Shown here one piece after another: positions 9,048 through 18,745 of a stretch of DNA of 64,000 nucleotides. A program made the translations under genes and the position numbers. Under the pieces are notes generated by a model. It worked only from the letters and a program-made list of their open reading frames with translations. It was not told the origin of the DNA and did no database searches. This stretch comes from Rhodothermus sp. (GTDB taxonomy: Bacteria; Bacteroidota; Rhodothermia; Rhodothermales; Rhodothermaceae). Where the stretch lies: the NCBI GenBank assembly GCA_030950375.1, contig JAUZRN010000002.1, positions 61,379-125,378 of the forward strand, given 5' to 3'. The stretch's first letter is position 1. The number at the start of each line of letters is the position of its first letter.

Positions 9048-9660
9048 TCAATATGACAATTGTACTTCAAGCTTCATGAAAAAAATCGCGATTCCGGCAC
9101 GATGGTTAAGTTGATGCTTCTCTTCGATGCCCTTGGATAGGATAGGTTCATTTGCGCTTTGGCCTGTGGTGCGGATGGGACGGAGCCGGATATCCTGCGG
9201 TATTGAGAAAACGACGGTTGTTTCACCGCGTCGCTCCGAAAGAGGCAGGTTGTAGACGTCAAAGCCGGTGCTATCGGTATGACTCCCGATGAACACTTCG
9301 GTTTCAGGATATTTCTTCAGGCTCTCGGCAGGCCATGAGGCCTGTCACGGGCTTCGGGGCAGTGTGGCTACGTTGAAGGTGAACAGGATGCCTTTGCCCA
9401 TGCACGCAATGCAGGTATTCGGTAACCGCTGGTGTATCGTGGGAGCCTGGCAATCCATATGCTGGCCGATCGTCAGGCCGACCGTTCCGCTTACGATAAC
9501 GGCCGGGATGTATCCCGGGTCGTATTACCGATGTCCTTCCGACGGTCTCTCCTCAACACGCTGGTGCCCGCGTTGACGATGCCGTCTTCACCTTGTTCAG
9601 TCGAGCACAGCCGGTTAGTGCTTGAATAACCAACAACATAGGCGGCGTGCTGCATGGGGG
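9048..9660 (-). pseudogene. Decayed OmpA-like (YiaD-type) outer-membrane lipoprotein gene
   Basis: Reading the minus strand recovers, in order but in shifting frames, the parts of a glycine-zipper OmpA-family lipoprotein. Near 9620-9640 is a lipobox-like ALTGCA. Near 9500-9545 is a degenerate glycine-zipper stretch with GNTTRDT. Near 9420-9480 comes GLTIGQHMD, then GKGILFTFNVATL (9370-9400) followed by an in-frame TGA. After a frame change, AESLKKYPETEVFIGSHTDSTG (in part) and YNLPLSERR (9225-9315) give the peptidoglycan-binding OmpA signature, and the remainder is poorly conserved to a stop at 9048. Frameshifts and an internal stop show that it is broken. It fills most of the 807-bp gap between the LOG gene and the nucleotidyltransferase gene. 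Confidence 0.75.
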
Positions 9661-9848
9661 TGGAGGCCTCGACCTGACACACAGCCGAAATGCTTTCAAG
9701 TTCAGTGCCGAACTGTTTCATCTCGCAGAAAAGGCGAATATTTTGCGCAATGGCGTACAGAAATGGCGACCAGATGACCCATTCTACGCTGCCGTGTCCT
9801 ATCTTTCCGGGCAGAACATGCGCTTCACCATAAACACCCGGTAAGACC

Positions 9849-10847
9849 ATGAAGCTAATCGTACCTATGGCCGGTCGCGGGACGCGCGTACGTCCGCATT
9901 CGCATGTAACACCGAAGCCGCTTCTGCCGGTTAAGGGCAAAAGTATGGTCGAACGCATTGTGGACACGTTCAACCGCGTACTTCCTCGTCATCTGGACGC
10001 AGGTGTTTTTGTGCTGGGGCCGGACTTTGGAGAGGATATTCGCGCAAAGCTGCGAGACATCTGCGCACGGCATCACATGGAAGCCCATTTTGTTGTGCAG
10101 CCTGTAGCTGAAGGGACGGCACATGCCGTCTATTGCGCGGGCGATCATCTGGAGGGTGAAGGCATCGTGGTATTTGCCGACACCCTCTTTGAGATGGAGC
10201 CCGGCATTGATCTGGAAGCAGCCGATGTGGTGATGTGGGTTAAAGAGGTGGAGGATCCCCGGCGTTTTGGCGTTGCCGTGCGAGAAGGAGATCGGGTGGT
10301 AGCGCTGGTCGAAAAGCCTTCGGAGCCCATTTCGCATGAGGCACTGATCGGCATCTATTATGTGCGAGATCTGGGCATGCTGCGTCGTTATATCCAGCGG
10401 CTCATTGAGGAGGACGTGCGGGGCCATGGGGGTGAGTTTCAGTTAACGGATGCATTGGATCGCATGCTGAAAGACGGCTATATCTTCAGAACGGCTACGG
10501 TCACGGAATGGCTTGACTGTGGTACTATTGAAGCGCTTCTGGAGACGACGCGCTACTTTTTGCATAAAGAGCACGACACGCTGTGCCAGGGTATCGTGGA
10601 AAACAGCATCCTTTATGAGCCGGTGTATGTGGGGCCGGGAGCTCGTGTGGTCGATTCTGTGGTTGGGCCGAACGTATCGATCGAGACCGGGGCTGAAGTG
10701 CACCGTTCGGTGATACGCGACAGCATCCTGTTTGCCCATGCGCGCGTTGAAGGCGTCGTGCTGGCCGACTCACTGGTGGGCCAGCATGCGGCAGTGCGCA
10801 TACAGCCGCATCGGCTTAACATTGGCGATCATTCCACGGTGCAATGA
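9849..10847 (+). CDS. Sugar-phosphate nucleotidyltransferase with C-terminal beta-helix
   Basis: This 332-residue protein starts with the nucleotidyltransferase signature (MAGRGTRVRP at residues 7-16, followed by TPKPLLPVKGKSM with the catalytic-type Lys at 23). VVFADTLFE carries the metal-binding Asp. EWLDCGT and a C-terminal hexapeptide-like region (VYVGPGARVVDSVVGPNV, ADSLVGQHAAV) indicate a left-handed beta-helix. Such enzymes activate a sugar-1-phosphate with an NTP, most often glucose-1-phosphate with dTTP or UTP, for polysaccharide or glycan synthesis. The exact sugar and nucleotide are uncertain. Its stop overlaps the mutS2 start by 4 bp (ATGA), indicating translational coupling. Confidence 0.88.
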   Translation: MKLIVPMAGRGTRVRPHSHVTPKPLLPVKGKSMVERIVDTFNRVLPRHLDAGVFVLGPDFGEDIRAKLRDICARHHMEAHFVVQPVAEGTAHAVYCAGDHLEGEGIVVFADTLFEMEPGIDLEAADVVMWVKEVEDPRRFGVAVREGDRVVALVEKPSEPISHEALIGIYYVRDLGMLRRYIQRLIEEDVRGHGGEFQLTDALDRMLKDGYIFRTATVTEWLDCGTIEALLETTRYFLHKEHDTLCQGIVENSILYEPVYVGPGARVVDSVVGPNVSIETGAEVHRSVIRDSILFAHARVEGVVLADSLVGQHAAVRIQPHRLNIGDHSTVQ

Positions 10848-13252
10848 TCCCTGCTGGCGCAACGCTGCGCTGCTATCCTGAGACGCTTGAGACGCGGCTG
10901 GGCTTCGATGTGGTGCGCGAGGCGCTGAAGGCGCAGACGCGCAGTGCTCTGGGGGCCGAGGCGGTCGCCGCGCTGCGTCCGCTGTGTGATCTGACAGCGG
11001 TAAAGACCGAACTGACTCGTGTGGAAGAGTTGCGGCAGGCGTTGCGCTTTGATGATCCCGTCCCCCTTGAAAACCTGATCGATCTGCGTCCCTGGCTGAA
11101 GCGGGCGTCGCCTGAAGGGGCTCGATTGGAAGGCGAGGCGCTGGAGGCTATCCGGCGCGTGCTGGTGACCGTTCGGTTACTGGCCCGATATTTTCGGGAA
11201 CGGCGCGGAAAGTATCCGGCGCTGGCCACACTGGCCGAGCGTCTGACGCCACTGCCGGAGCTGGAGCGGCGTCTGGCTGTCGTGGTAGATGAGGATGGTC
11301 AGGTGCGTGATGATGCTTCGCCCGAACTGCGGCGACTGCGCCGCCAGCTTGCGTTGCAGCGTCAGCGCCTGCGGGAAGCGCTACTCGAGGCGCTCCGAGA
11401 GGCCATTCGCCAGGGTTACGCTACCGAGGAGCAGCCCACTATTCGGAACGGGCGCATGGTAATTCCGGTACGCGTCGAAGCGCGTCGCAAGGTGCCGGGA
11501 TTTGTGCACGACACGTCGGCCTCCGGACAGACGGTCTATATCGAACCGGCTTCCTGTCTGGAGCTGAACAATGCGGTACGGGAGCTGGAGCTGGCCGAGC
11601 AGCGCGAAATCGATCGGATCCTGCGCGAGGCTACCGGCTGGCTTCGCCCTCACCTCCAGGCCTTGACGGCATCGCTTGAAGTGCTGGGACACTTCGACCT
11701 GCTGCAGGCCAAGGCGCGGTTGGCCGAGCTGTTAGAGGCCCATGTGCCTGAGGTAGCCGACGATGGGGTGATCGATCTGAAGGCAGCCCGTAACCCGGTA
11801 CTGGTGCTTCACTTTCGACGACTGAAAGAAACAACAGGCGAGGCGCGCGAGGTGGTGCCCCTCGACCTGACGCTTGGGCGCGCGTACCATACGCTCATTA
11901 TCACGGGCCCGAATGCTGGTGGCAAAACGGTCGCCATGAAGACCGTCGGCCTGCTTGTGCTCATGCTGGCCTGCGGGCTGCCTGTTCCGGTGGATCCCTC
12001 TTCGCACATCTCTCTGTTCGAGCAGCTCTTGATCGACATTGGCGACGAACAGTCGGTTGAAGCCGATCTTTCGACCTTCAGTGCCCATATGGCCCACATG
12101 GCCTACATGCTGACGCATGCGGATGCGCGTACGCTCATTCTGATTGATGAAGCCGGAACAGGGACCGATCCGGATGAAGGTGCCGCGCTGGCGCAGGCGA
12201 TCCTTGAAGCGCTGACCCGGCGCGGAGCGCGCACCATTGCGACCACCCATCACGGGGCCCTCAAGGTTTTTGCCTACCAGACGGAAGGAGTCGAAAACGG
12301 CTCCATGCAGTTCGACCAGACCACGCTCAGCCCCACCTATCGTTTTCAGATCGGGGTGCCTGGTTCATCCTATGCCTTCGAGATTGCGCGGCGCATGGGC
12401 ATCCCCGCGCCGGTCCTGACACGGGCCCGAGCGCTGGTAGGCCGGCAGCAGGTGGCGCTGGAGGCGTTGATTCGCACGCTGGAAGCCCGCAGCCAGGAGC
12501 TGGAAGACCGGCTGGCAGCGCTGACCGAAGAGCAGCAACAGCTGGCGCAACTCCGGCGCACTTACGAAGAGCGCCGGGCGCAACTCGAAGCCGAAACCGA
12601 GGCAATCCGGCAACGTGCGCTGGAGGAGGCCGAGCACTTACTTCGTGAGGCCAATGCTCGGATCGAGCGCACCATTCGGGAGATCAAGGAGGCGCAGGCT
12701 GAGCGGGCAGCGACACGAGCCGCCCGGGAGGCACTGGAGCGCTTTCGGCGTCGGTTGCACGAACAGCGACGCCGAGCACGTCCCAAACCCCCTGAAGAAC
12801 CGCGCCCGACGCTGGCTGTGGGTGATCAGGTAGTGCTGGACGAGGGGAGTACGCCGGCCGAAGTGCTGGCCCTGGAAGACGACGAAGCCCTGATTGCTGT
12901 AGGCTCGCTGAAGATGCGCGTACCGGTGAGCCGACTGCGTCGGCTGAATCGGGAGGCTCGACGAAGGCAGCGTCGAACGGCCGTTGCGACTTCGCTGCCG
13001 TCGTTGCAGGCGCGCACGCGCATTGACGTGCGTGGCTATCGGGTGGACGAAGCGCTCCAGGCCGTTGAGCGCCTGATCGACGAAGCCATTGCCAGCGGGG
13101 TGCAGGAGGTAGAAGTGTTGCATGGCAAAGGCACCGGAGCCCTGCGCCAGGCGATCCGAACCTACCTGCAGGGTCGTCCTGAAGTAGCACGGTTTGAGGA
13201 TGCGCCCTGGGAGCAGGGTGGTCCCGGCGTTACCCGCATCTGGCTGAAGTAA
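10844..13252 (+). CDS. mutS2: Endonuclease MutS2
   Basis: This 802-residue MutS-family ATPase and nuclease is thought to suppress homologous recombination or act on collided ribosomes; it is not the mismatch-repair MutS. The Walker A motif GPNAGGKT lies at residues 355-362, and LILIDEAGTGTDPDEG (Walker B) and TTHHGALK follow. A long coiled coil of Glu, Arg and Ala residues occupies about 535-650. The C-terminal 75 residues form the Smr nuclease domain (IDVRGYRVDEAL and VLHGKGTGALR). The N-terminal mismatch-recognition domain of MutS is absent, as expected for MutS2. It overlaps the upstream nucleotidyltransferase by 4 bp. Confidence 0.96.
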   Translation: MIPAGATLRCYPETLETRLGFDVVREALKAQTRSALGAEAVAALRPLCDLTAVKTELTRVEELRQALRFDDPVPLENLIDLRPWLKRASPEGARLEGEALEAIRRVLVTVRLLARYFRERRGKYPALATLAERLTPLPELERRLAVVVDEDGQVRDDASPELRRLRRQLALQRQRLREALLEALREAIRQGYATEEQPTIRNGRMVIPVRVEARRKVPGFVHDTSASGQTVYIEPASCLELNNAVRELELAEQREIDRILREATGWLRPHLQALTASLEVLGHFDLLQAKARLAELLEAHVPEVADDGVIDLKAARNPVLVLHFRRLKETTGEAREVVPLDLTLGRAYHTLIITGPNAGGKTVAMKTVGLLVLMLACGLPVPVDPSSHISLFEQLLIDIGDEQSVEADLSTFSAHMAHMAYMLTHADARTLILIDEAGTGTDPDEGAALAQAILEALTRRGARTIATTHHGALKVFAYQTEGVENGSMQFDQTTLSPTYRFQIGVPGSSYAFEIARRMGIPAPVLTRARALVGRQQVALEALIRTLEARSQELEDRLAALTEEQQQLAQLRRTYEERRAQLEAETEAIRQRALEEAEHLLREANARIERTIREIKEAQAERAATRAAREALERFRRRLHEQRRRARPKPPEEPRPTLAVGDQVVLDEGSTPAEVLALEDDEALIAVGSLKMRVPVSRLRRLNREARRRQRRTAVATSLPSLQARTRIDVRGYRVDEALQAVERLIDEAIASGVQEVEVLHGKGTGALRQAIRTYLQGRPEVARFEDAPWEQGGPGVTRIWLK

Positions 13253-13281
13253 TCCCCCACCATTTGAATCCGCATAGGCTT

Positions 13282-14250
13282 ATGGCGCACATTGTCGTCA
13301 CACGACCCGTTCTCGAAGAAGGCCTCCGACCGCTGTTTGAAGCAGGCCATCAGGTAGACGTGCTGGATCCGGATCCCGAGCACACCCTGGATGAAGACGC
13401 GCTGATAGCGGCAGCTCGGGAAGCCGATGCCCTGATTACTATGCCTACCGATCCGGTAACCGCCCGGGTGCTGGCTTCCTGTCCGAAACTTCGCATTGTG
13501 GCGCAGCATGCGGTGGGTTATGAAAACATCGACCTTGAAGCTGCTCGCCAGCAAGGCATCGTGGTCACACACACTCCCGGAGTACTGACCGATGCCACGG
13601 CCGACTTTACGTTTGCGTTGTTACTGGCATTGGTGCGCCGAATACGTGAGGCGGATCGCTACGTGCGGGACGGACATTTTAAACGCTGGGAAACGAAACT
13701 ACTGCTGGGATATGATCTCCGGGATAAAGTGCTGGGGATCGTAGGACTGGGACGCATCGGGAGCGCCGTGGCCCGACGAGCGCTGGGGTTTGGCATGCGC
13801 GTTGTCTATTACAACCGGCGACCGGCCAACCCGACCGTCGAGCGCCAGAGCTGCGCCCGTTATGTATCATTTGAGGAGCTGCTTCGCATTAGTGACGTGA
13901 TTTCCATACACTGTCCGCTCAATAAAGAGAGCTATCACCTGTTCGATCGCGCTGCCTTTGCGAAGATGAAACCGACAGCCGTCCTGGTGAATACCGCCCG
14001 GGGAGCGATCGTGGAGGAAGAGGCACTGGTTGAAGCACTGGAAAGCGGACAGATTGCCGGGGCAGCACTCGACGTGTTTGAGCACGAGCCGAAGGTGCAT
14101 CCGGCGTTGCTGCGAAGTGATCGGGTTGTACTGGCCCCACACCTGGGTAGCGCGACTGTTGAGGCGCGTACGGCCATGGCGCGGGCCTGTGCCGAGGCGA
14201 TACTGGCCGTGCTGCACGGCGCAGAGAAAATTCCTTACCGACTGGTGTAG
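13282..14250 (+). CDS. D-2-hydroxyacid dehydrogenase (glyoxylate/hydroxypyruvate reductase type)
   Basis: This 322-residue NAD(P)-dependent oxidoreductase reduces 2-oxoacids such as glyoxylate. The nucleotide-binding loop GLGRIG lies near residues 153-158. NTARGAIVEEEAL gives the catalytic Arg, the region around DVFEHEPKVHP the Glu, and LAPHLGSAT the catalytic His. The frame extends to a TTG at 13264, but the ATG at 13282 fits the family N-terminus (MAHIVVTRP). Substrate preference cannot be assigned from sequence; the annotation glyoxylate reductase is the closest family fit. It lies 29 bp after mutS2 and 9 bp before the DUF4783 gene, so it is probably part of a long operon. Confidence 0.9.
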   Translation: MAHIVVTRPVLEEGLRPLFEAGHQVDVLDPDPEHTLDEDALIAAAREADALITMPTDPVTARVLASCPKLRIVAQHAVGYENIDLEAARQQGIVVTHTPGVLTDATADFTFALLLALVRRIREADRYVRDGHFKRWETKLLLGYDLRDKVLGIVGLGRIGSAVARRALGFGMRVVYYNRRPANPTVERQSCARYVSFEELLRISDVISIHCPLNKESYHLFDRAAFAKMKPTAVLVNTARGAIVEEEALVEALESGQIAGAALDVFEHEPKVHPALLRSDRVVLAPHLGSATVEARTAMARACAEAILAVLHGAEKIPYRLV

Positions 14251-14259
14251 CTGATCGAT

Positions 14260-14715
14260 ATGCGGGTCAAATGTTTGACAGCAATCGGCGAGCGCAGGCA
14301 TGCTCGATGGCTCTGGCCCACCCTCGTGATGCTCTGGCTGGTCGGAGGATTTCCGGGCAGGGCGCAATCCGTGGATTCACTACGCCGGGTGCTGGTCGAG
14401 GCGCTGGCGCGGGGAGATGCCGCCCGATTGCTGGAGCAGGCGCCCGCCCAGGTGGAGCTGGCTCTGCTGGGCCGAGGCCAGCTCTACAGCCGCATGCAGG
14501 CCCGCTACGTGTTGATGGATTTCTTCCAGGCCTACCCGCCGTTGCGTGTTGAACTGGACGAAGATCGGCTGCTGGACCCACATCGGTTTCTGGTAGGACG
14601 GTACTGGTACGCACAGGCAGCTGCACCTTTTCGCGTGTATATGCGGTTGCATCGCGAATCGGATACCTGGAAGCTTCAGGAATTGCGAGTGATGGCTGGC
14701 CGCCCGAAGCGGTAG
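14260..14715 (+). CDS. DUF4783 domain secreted protein
   Basis: This 151-residue protein has an N-terminal hydrophobic signal segment (WLWPTLVMLWLVGGFPGRAQ) followed by a compact domain. SLRRVLVEALARGDAARLL, then VELALLGRGQLYSRMQARYVL and a C-terminal YMRLHRESDTWKLQELRV, match DUF4783. This is a small NTF2-like exported domain widespread in Bacteroidota and of unknown function. It sits between the hydroxyacid dehydrogenase (9 bp) and the large histidine kinase (13 bp), so the same transcript is likely. A role together with the kinase is possible but unproven. Confidence 0.75.
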   Translation: MRVKCLTAIGERRHARWLWPTLVMLWLVGGFPGRAQSVDSLRRVLVEALARGDAARLLEQAPAQVELALLGRGQLYSRMQARYVLMDFFQAYPPLRVELDEDRLLDPHRFLVGRYWYAQAAAPFRVYMRLHRESDTWKLQELRVMAGRPKR

Positions 14716-14728
14716 CGGAGCAGCTGGC

Positions 14729-17700
14729 ATGATGCATACGCCGCCCGTTCATCGAAGGGCTCGTCGCTACGTGCAGGTTGGCCTGCTGCTGCTGGCGCTC
14801 CTGCTGGGTACCGGTGCGTTTCGTGTGGTGCGCCTGGCTTGGTTGGCTCGTCATGTGGAAACGGCGCGGCAAACACAGTTGGATCGGATAGCCGCCCGCA
14901 TCAACGCCGAGCTACAGGCACGCCAGCACCGGTTACTGGTCCAGGCACAACGGCTGGCGCAACACCCGATTGTCCAGACCGCATTGCAAACGCGCCGTCA
15001 GCAAGATGCCCGCATTTGCCCAGAAGCCCTGGTGGCTCTGCTGGCCCGTCAACCCCTGTCCGAACGCATGGGCATTGAGGTCTACGATGTGGTGCCCCAG
15101 CGCGTGGCGTGGATCGGACTGAGCATGCCGGTGGGGACTATTCCTAACACCGAGACCTTTCTGCAACAGGTGCAGGTCGAGCTGGTGGATGATCCGCCCT
15201 GGCGTCTGGCCCTTAGCCTCTGGTATCCGGTGGTTGATTCACTGGGACAGGCTATCGGCGCCGTGCGTGTGCTGGACGTGTTGCGCTGGCAGATGCCTGT
15301 CGAGAACGTCTATCTCGACACCTACAATCGGTTGCGCCTATGGGAGCGCGAGCTCGGGGTAACGGTCCAGATCCTGCGGCCCGGTCAGGTGGTCTCTGGG
15401 AAGGGGCAGGCTGCCTACACCCTCCAGGCGTTGGACGGCCAGCTGGGCACGCTTCTGCTGGGCATTCCTTCAACCACCCGGGTGTTGCGGGATGCCGCGC
15501 GACGGATCGATCACTTCCTGGCGTTGTGGGCAACGGCGCTACTTGTGTGGGGGCTGATCGGGCTGGGCAGATGGATGTGGGCGGCCCGCACACGGCCGTA
15601 CCACCTGCTGGGACGTGCTGTGTTGATGGGACTGGCGTGGTGGGGAACGCGCTACCTGCTCCTTGCACTGGATGTGCCCAATCGCTGGCAGCGCGGGCGC
15701 ACCCCACTGGCTCCCCTGTTTGACCCTGCCCACCTGGCATCGGCTTTTGGGGGGGGGGTGATGCGGTCGATCGGTGATCTGTTGCTGACCGCGCTCTTTG
15801 CGTTGGGGTTTGCGTTGGGCCTGCGTCGAATTACTCTCGAATGTATCCGACAACGGTCCGCAATGCCGGCTCCTGCACTCCGCGCCGTCGGCGTTCGGCT
15901 GGCAGCAGCCGGCACCATGCTGGGACTTGTACTCCTGCTGGGGCTGTTCGTGCGGCATAGTGTGTTCGATAGCACGCTCGACTATCTGACACGAACCGGA
16001 CTGTTTCCCCCACGGCTTGTCCTGCTGGTGTGGGCGGCCCTGCTGATCCTACTGCTGGCGCTATTGATCCTGCTGGAAGCGCTGGGACGGGGAAGCCGTT
16101 GGCCAGGTGGTTGTGGACCGGCCACGCTGCGTGGCCAATTGGGACTGGTCGGTGGCCTTACGCTCGCCGTCGTGGGGAGCACTTATGCCCTCTGGCCGCT
16201 CGATTGGCTGGTACCATTTCCGGTGGCCTTGGTGCTTGTCGGCATCGGACTGGCTGCTTCGTGCAGGGATGTTCGGTGGCCCCAAGCCGGGCGCTGGCTG
16301 ACGCTTCGCACCTTATTGCCAGTGCCTTTTGTATTCAGCCTGTTACTCTATCCCATGCTGTATGCGGCGCTGGATGCGCAGCGTCGTATGCAGGTGGTAC
16401 GCGCCCTTGAGCAGTTCGGGCAGGGCCAGGATCCCCGGCTTGTGTTTGCGATCGAACAGGCGTTGCAGGAGCTGGCTTCCGATAGTTTGCTGACCACGCT
16501 GCTAACCGAAGCGTCAGATGTTGCCCGTCTGGACTCGCTGACGGATACGCGACTGCGCGGTTCGTTGCTGTTTTCCCTGACCGGGAACTACGGGGTAACG
16601 CTATTCTTTTTCGATCGCGCACAACGGCTGGTTGGACGTTACGAAGGCAGTCCAGCCATTTCTGAGGCGGTGCCGCAAGATCAGGAGGTCCCTGAGTTGG
16701 AGGCGCTATGGCAGAGGTTCCGCCTATCTGGAAGCCAGGGGCCATTTATTACACAGCTGAGTGGCCGGTTGTATGCTGGACTTGCCTCGGTGCGGCATAG
16801 CGATGGGCAGATAGCCGGTTGGATTGTGATACAGGCCGCACCGGTGAGTCCACTTTACGGAGCCGAAACACCATTTCCCCGGGTACTTGTGCCCGCCAGC
16901 TTTTCCGGAACGGTCCAGGCGGGCCTTTCGCTGGCCGAGTTTCAGAGGGGGGTGCTGGTGCGTAGTCAAGGGCAGGCCTTTGTGCGTTACCGGCTGGATC
17001 CAGAGGTAACACATCGACTGCAGCAACAACCGGTGCTGTGGCGCTACGAAACCGAAAACGCACACACCTATTTGAGCTGTTATCGCCGCGTCGATGCAAC
17101 CGCGACAATCGTACATGCCGCCCGCATTCCAGCCCTGTCCCTTTTCGACCACCTGTACTATCTGCTCCGCCTGACGCTGACTGGTCTGCTTTTGATGCTG
17201 GCCGTATACGTCGGCGGACTGGTGTATCGCTGGCAAAAAGGCTGGCTACCGTTGCCCGAGGCGCGGTTTCAGGATCGCGTCCTGAATGCACTGGTCGGCG
17301 TGGGATTCATAGCGGTCGTTGTCGTTGGGTGGGTCGGAGTGCGTGTTCTGGAAGCCGAAAGCCGGCGGGCAGTGCAGGCCTGGCTGCGTCAGTACCTGGA
17401 CCGTGTTGAACGCACGCTGACAGCCATTTCCCGGCCGGGTGAGCTGCCCTACCAGGTGCTGGATCGTGTTCCGCTGGACTCCATCGCCCGGCGCGTCGAG
17501 CTGGATCTGCAGCTGTACCGGGGCGGGTTGCTCATTGCGACCACACGTCCCCGACTGGTGCGTGAGCGGCTGATCGAACCCCTGATGCCGATTGCGGCTT
17601 ATGAAGCGCTGTATTGCCGGGCGCAACGGTCGGCTTTTGTGCCGGAGCGGTTAGGCACGTTTGCCTACTGGACAGGCTATCGGGCCCTGCTTGACGAGGC

Positions 17701-18742
17701 AGGACGCCCTCGCTATGTGGTGGCCGTTCCCGCGCTGCCCGAACAGGAACGACTGGAAGAAGAACGGGCCCGTACCGTGGCTTATCTGTTCGGAGCTTTG
17801 CTGCTGCTGATGTTTCTGGTACTGCTGACAGCCTGGCTGGTGGCCCGAGCGCTGGTGCGTCCGTTGGCTCGCCTGCGGGAGGGTATGCAGGCCGTAGCGC
17901 GTGGTGAGCTGGATCGGTTGCTTCCGGTCGAGTCGCGCGACGAGCTGGGCACACTGGCCCGTACCTTTAACTGGATGCTCCGGCAACTGGCCGAAAGCCG
18001 GGAACGACTTGCCCGACAGGAACGCGAACTGGCCTGGCGTGAAATGGCGCGACAGGTGGCCCACGAGATTAAAAACCCCCTGACGCCCATGAAACTCTCC
18101 GTGCAGCACCTGCGGCGTGCCTTTGCCCGAGGCGAGGAGCCTGGAAAGTTTGCCGAGCTGTTTGAGCGCGTCACCACAACGCTGATCGAGCAAATTGACA
18201 CGCTGGCCCATATTGCTGCTGATTTTTCAACCCTGGCGCGTCTTCCTACCCGACGCGTAGCGCACGTCGATCTGAACGAGGTGATTCGAGAAGCTGTCCG
18301 CCTCATGGAGGCCGAAGCCGGCCATCCAATCGAACTGGCTTTGCATCCGGCCCCTCTGATCGTAGCGGCCGACCGTGAAGAACTGCGGCGGGTCTATATC
18401 AATCTGATCAAAAACGCCCTGCAAGCCCTGGTGCCGGAACGCCCGGGATGGGTACGGGTTACCACGCGCCTGGAAGTTGAAGCGTCCGGACGCCGCCTGG
18501 CCTACAGCACCGTGGAAGACAACGGACGCGGCATCCCCGAAGCATTGCGTGCTCGAATCTTTGAGCCGAATTTTTCCACAAAGACGGGAGGCAGTGGACT
18601 GGGGCTGGCGATTGTACGACAATGCGTACTGGACCTGCAGGGCACCATTGGTTTTGAGTCGGAAGAAGGCGTCGGGACGACGTTCTGGCTGCGTTTACCG
18701 CTGGCTTCGAAAGCGCAGCCTGCAAAGAGCCCCGAAGCATAG
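14729..18742 (+). CDS. Very large membrane sensor histidine kinase (NtrY-like C-terminus)
   Basis: At 1337 residues this is about twice the usual NtrY-type length. Hydropathy by eye gives an N-terminal helix (17-40), an extracytoplasmic region (40-260), a block of about eight helices (264-548), a second extracytoplasmic region (550-800), helices at 804-830 and 852-875, a third extracytoplasmic region (880-1010) and a last helix (1015-1041). A HAMP domain follows at about 1035-1090, then HisKA with the phospho-acceptor His1112 in VAHEIKNPL. The ATPase domain has DNGRGIPE near 1264 and FSTKTGGSGLGLAIV. The HEIKNPLTPMKLS sequence is typical of NtrY. No response regulator is adjacent. trkA follows after 3 bp, suggesting a link with potassium or turgor, which is inference. 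Confidence 0.92.
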   Translation: MMHTPPVHRRARRYVQVGLLLLALLLGTGAFRVVRLAWLARHVETARQTQLDRIAARINAELQARQHRLLVQAQRLAQHPIVQTALQTRRQQDARICPEALVALLARQPLSERMGIEVYDVVPQRVAWIGLSMPVGTIPNTETFLQQVQVELVDDPPWRLALSLWYPVVDSLGQAIGAVRVLDVLRWQMPVENVYLDTYNRLRLWERELGVTVQILRPGQVVSGKGQAAYTLQALDGQLGTLLLGIPSTTRVLRDAARRIDHFLALWATALLVWGLIGLGRWMWAARTRPYHLLGRAVLMGLAWWGTRYLLLALDVPNRWQRGRTPLAPLFDPAHLASAFGGGVMRSIGDLLLTALFALGFALGLRRITLECIRQRSAMPAPALRAVGVRLAAAGTMLGLVLLLGLFVRHSVFDSTLDYLTRTGLFPPRLVLLVWAALLILLLALLILLEALGRGSRWPGGCGPATLRGQLGLVGGLTLAVVGSTYALWPLDWLVPFPVALVLVGIGLAASCRDVRWPQAGRWLTLRTLLPVPFVFSLLLYPMLYAALDAQRRMQVVRALEQFGQGQDPRLVFAIEQALQELASDSLLTTLLTEASDVARLDSLTDTRLRGSLLFSLTGNYGVTLFFFDRAQRLVGRYEGSPAISEAVPQDQEVPELEALWQRFRLSGSQGPFITQLSGRLYAGLASVRHSDGQIAGWIVIQAAPVSPLYGAETPFPRVLVPASFSGTVQAGLSLAEFQRGVLVRSQGQAFVRYRLDPEVTHRLQQQPVLWRYETENAHTYLSCYRRVDATATIVHAARIPALSLFDHLYYLLRLTLTGLLLMLAVYVGGLVYRWQKGWLPLPEARFQDRVLNALVGVGFIAVVVVGWVGVRVLEAESRRAVQAWLRQYLDRVERTLTAISRPGELPYQVLDRVPLDSIARRVELDLQLYRGGLLIATTRPRLVRERLIEPLMPIAAYEALYCRAQRSAFVPERLGTFAYWTGYRALLDEAGRPRYVVAVPALPEQERLEEERARTVAYLFGALLLLMFLVLLTAWLVARALVRPLARLREGMQAVARGELDRLLPVESRDELGTLARTFNWMLRQLAESRERLARQERELAWREMARQVAHEIKNPLTPMKLSVQHLRRAFARGEEPGKFAELFERVTTTLIEQIDTLAHIAADFSTLARLPTRRVAHVDLNEVIREAVRLMEAEAGHPIELALHPAPLIVAADREELRRVYINLIKNALQALVPERPGWVRVTTRLEVEASGRRLAYSTVEDNGRGIPEALRARIFEPNFSTKTGGSGLGLAIVRQCVLDLQGTIGFESEEGVGTTFWLRLPLASKAQPAKSPEA

Positions 18743-18745
18743 CCT

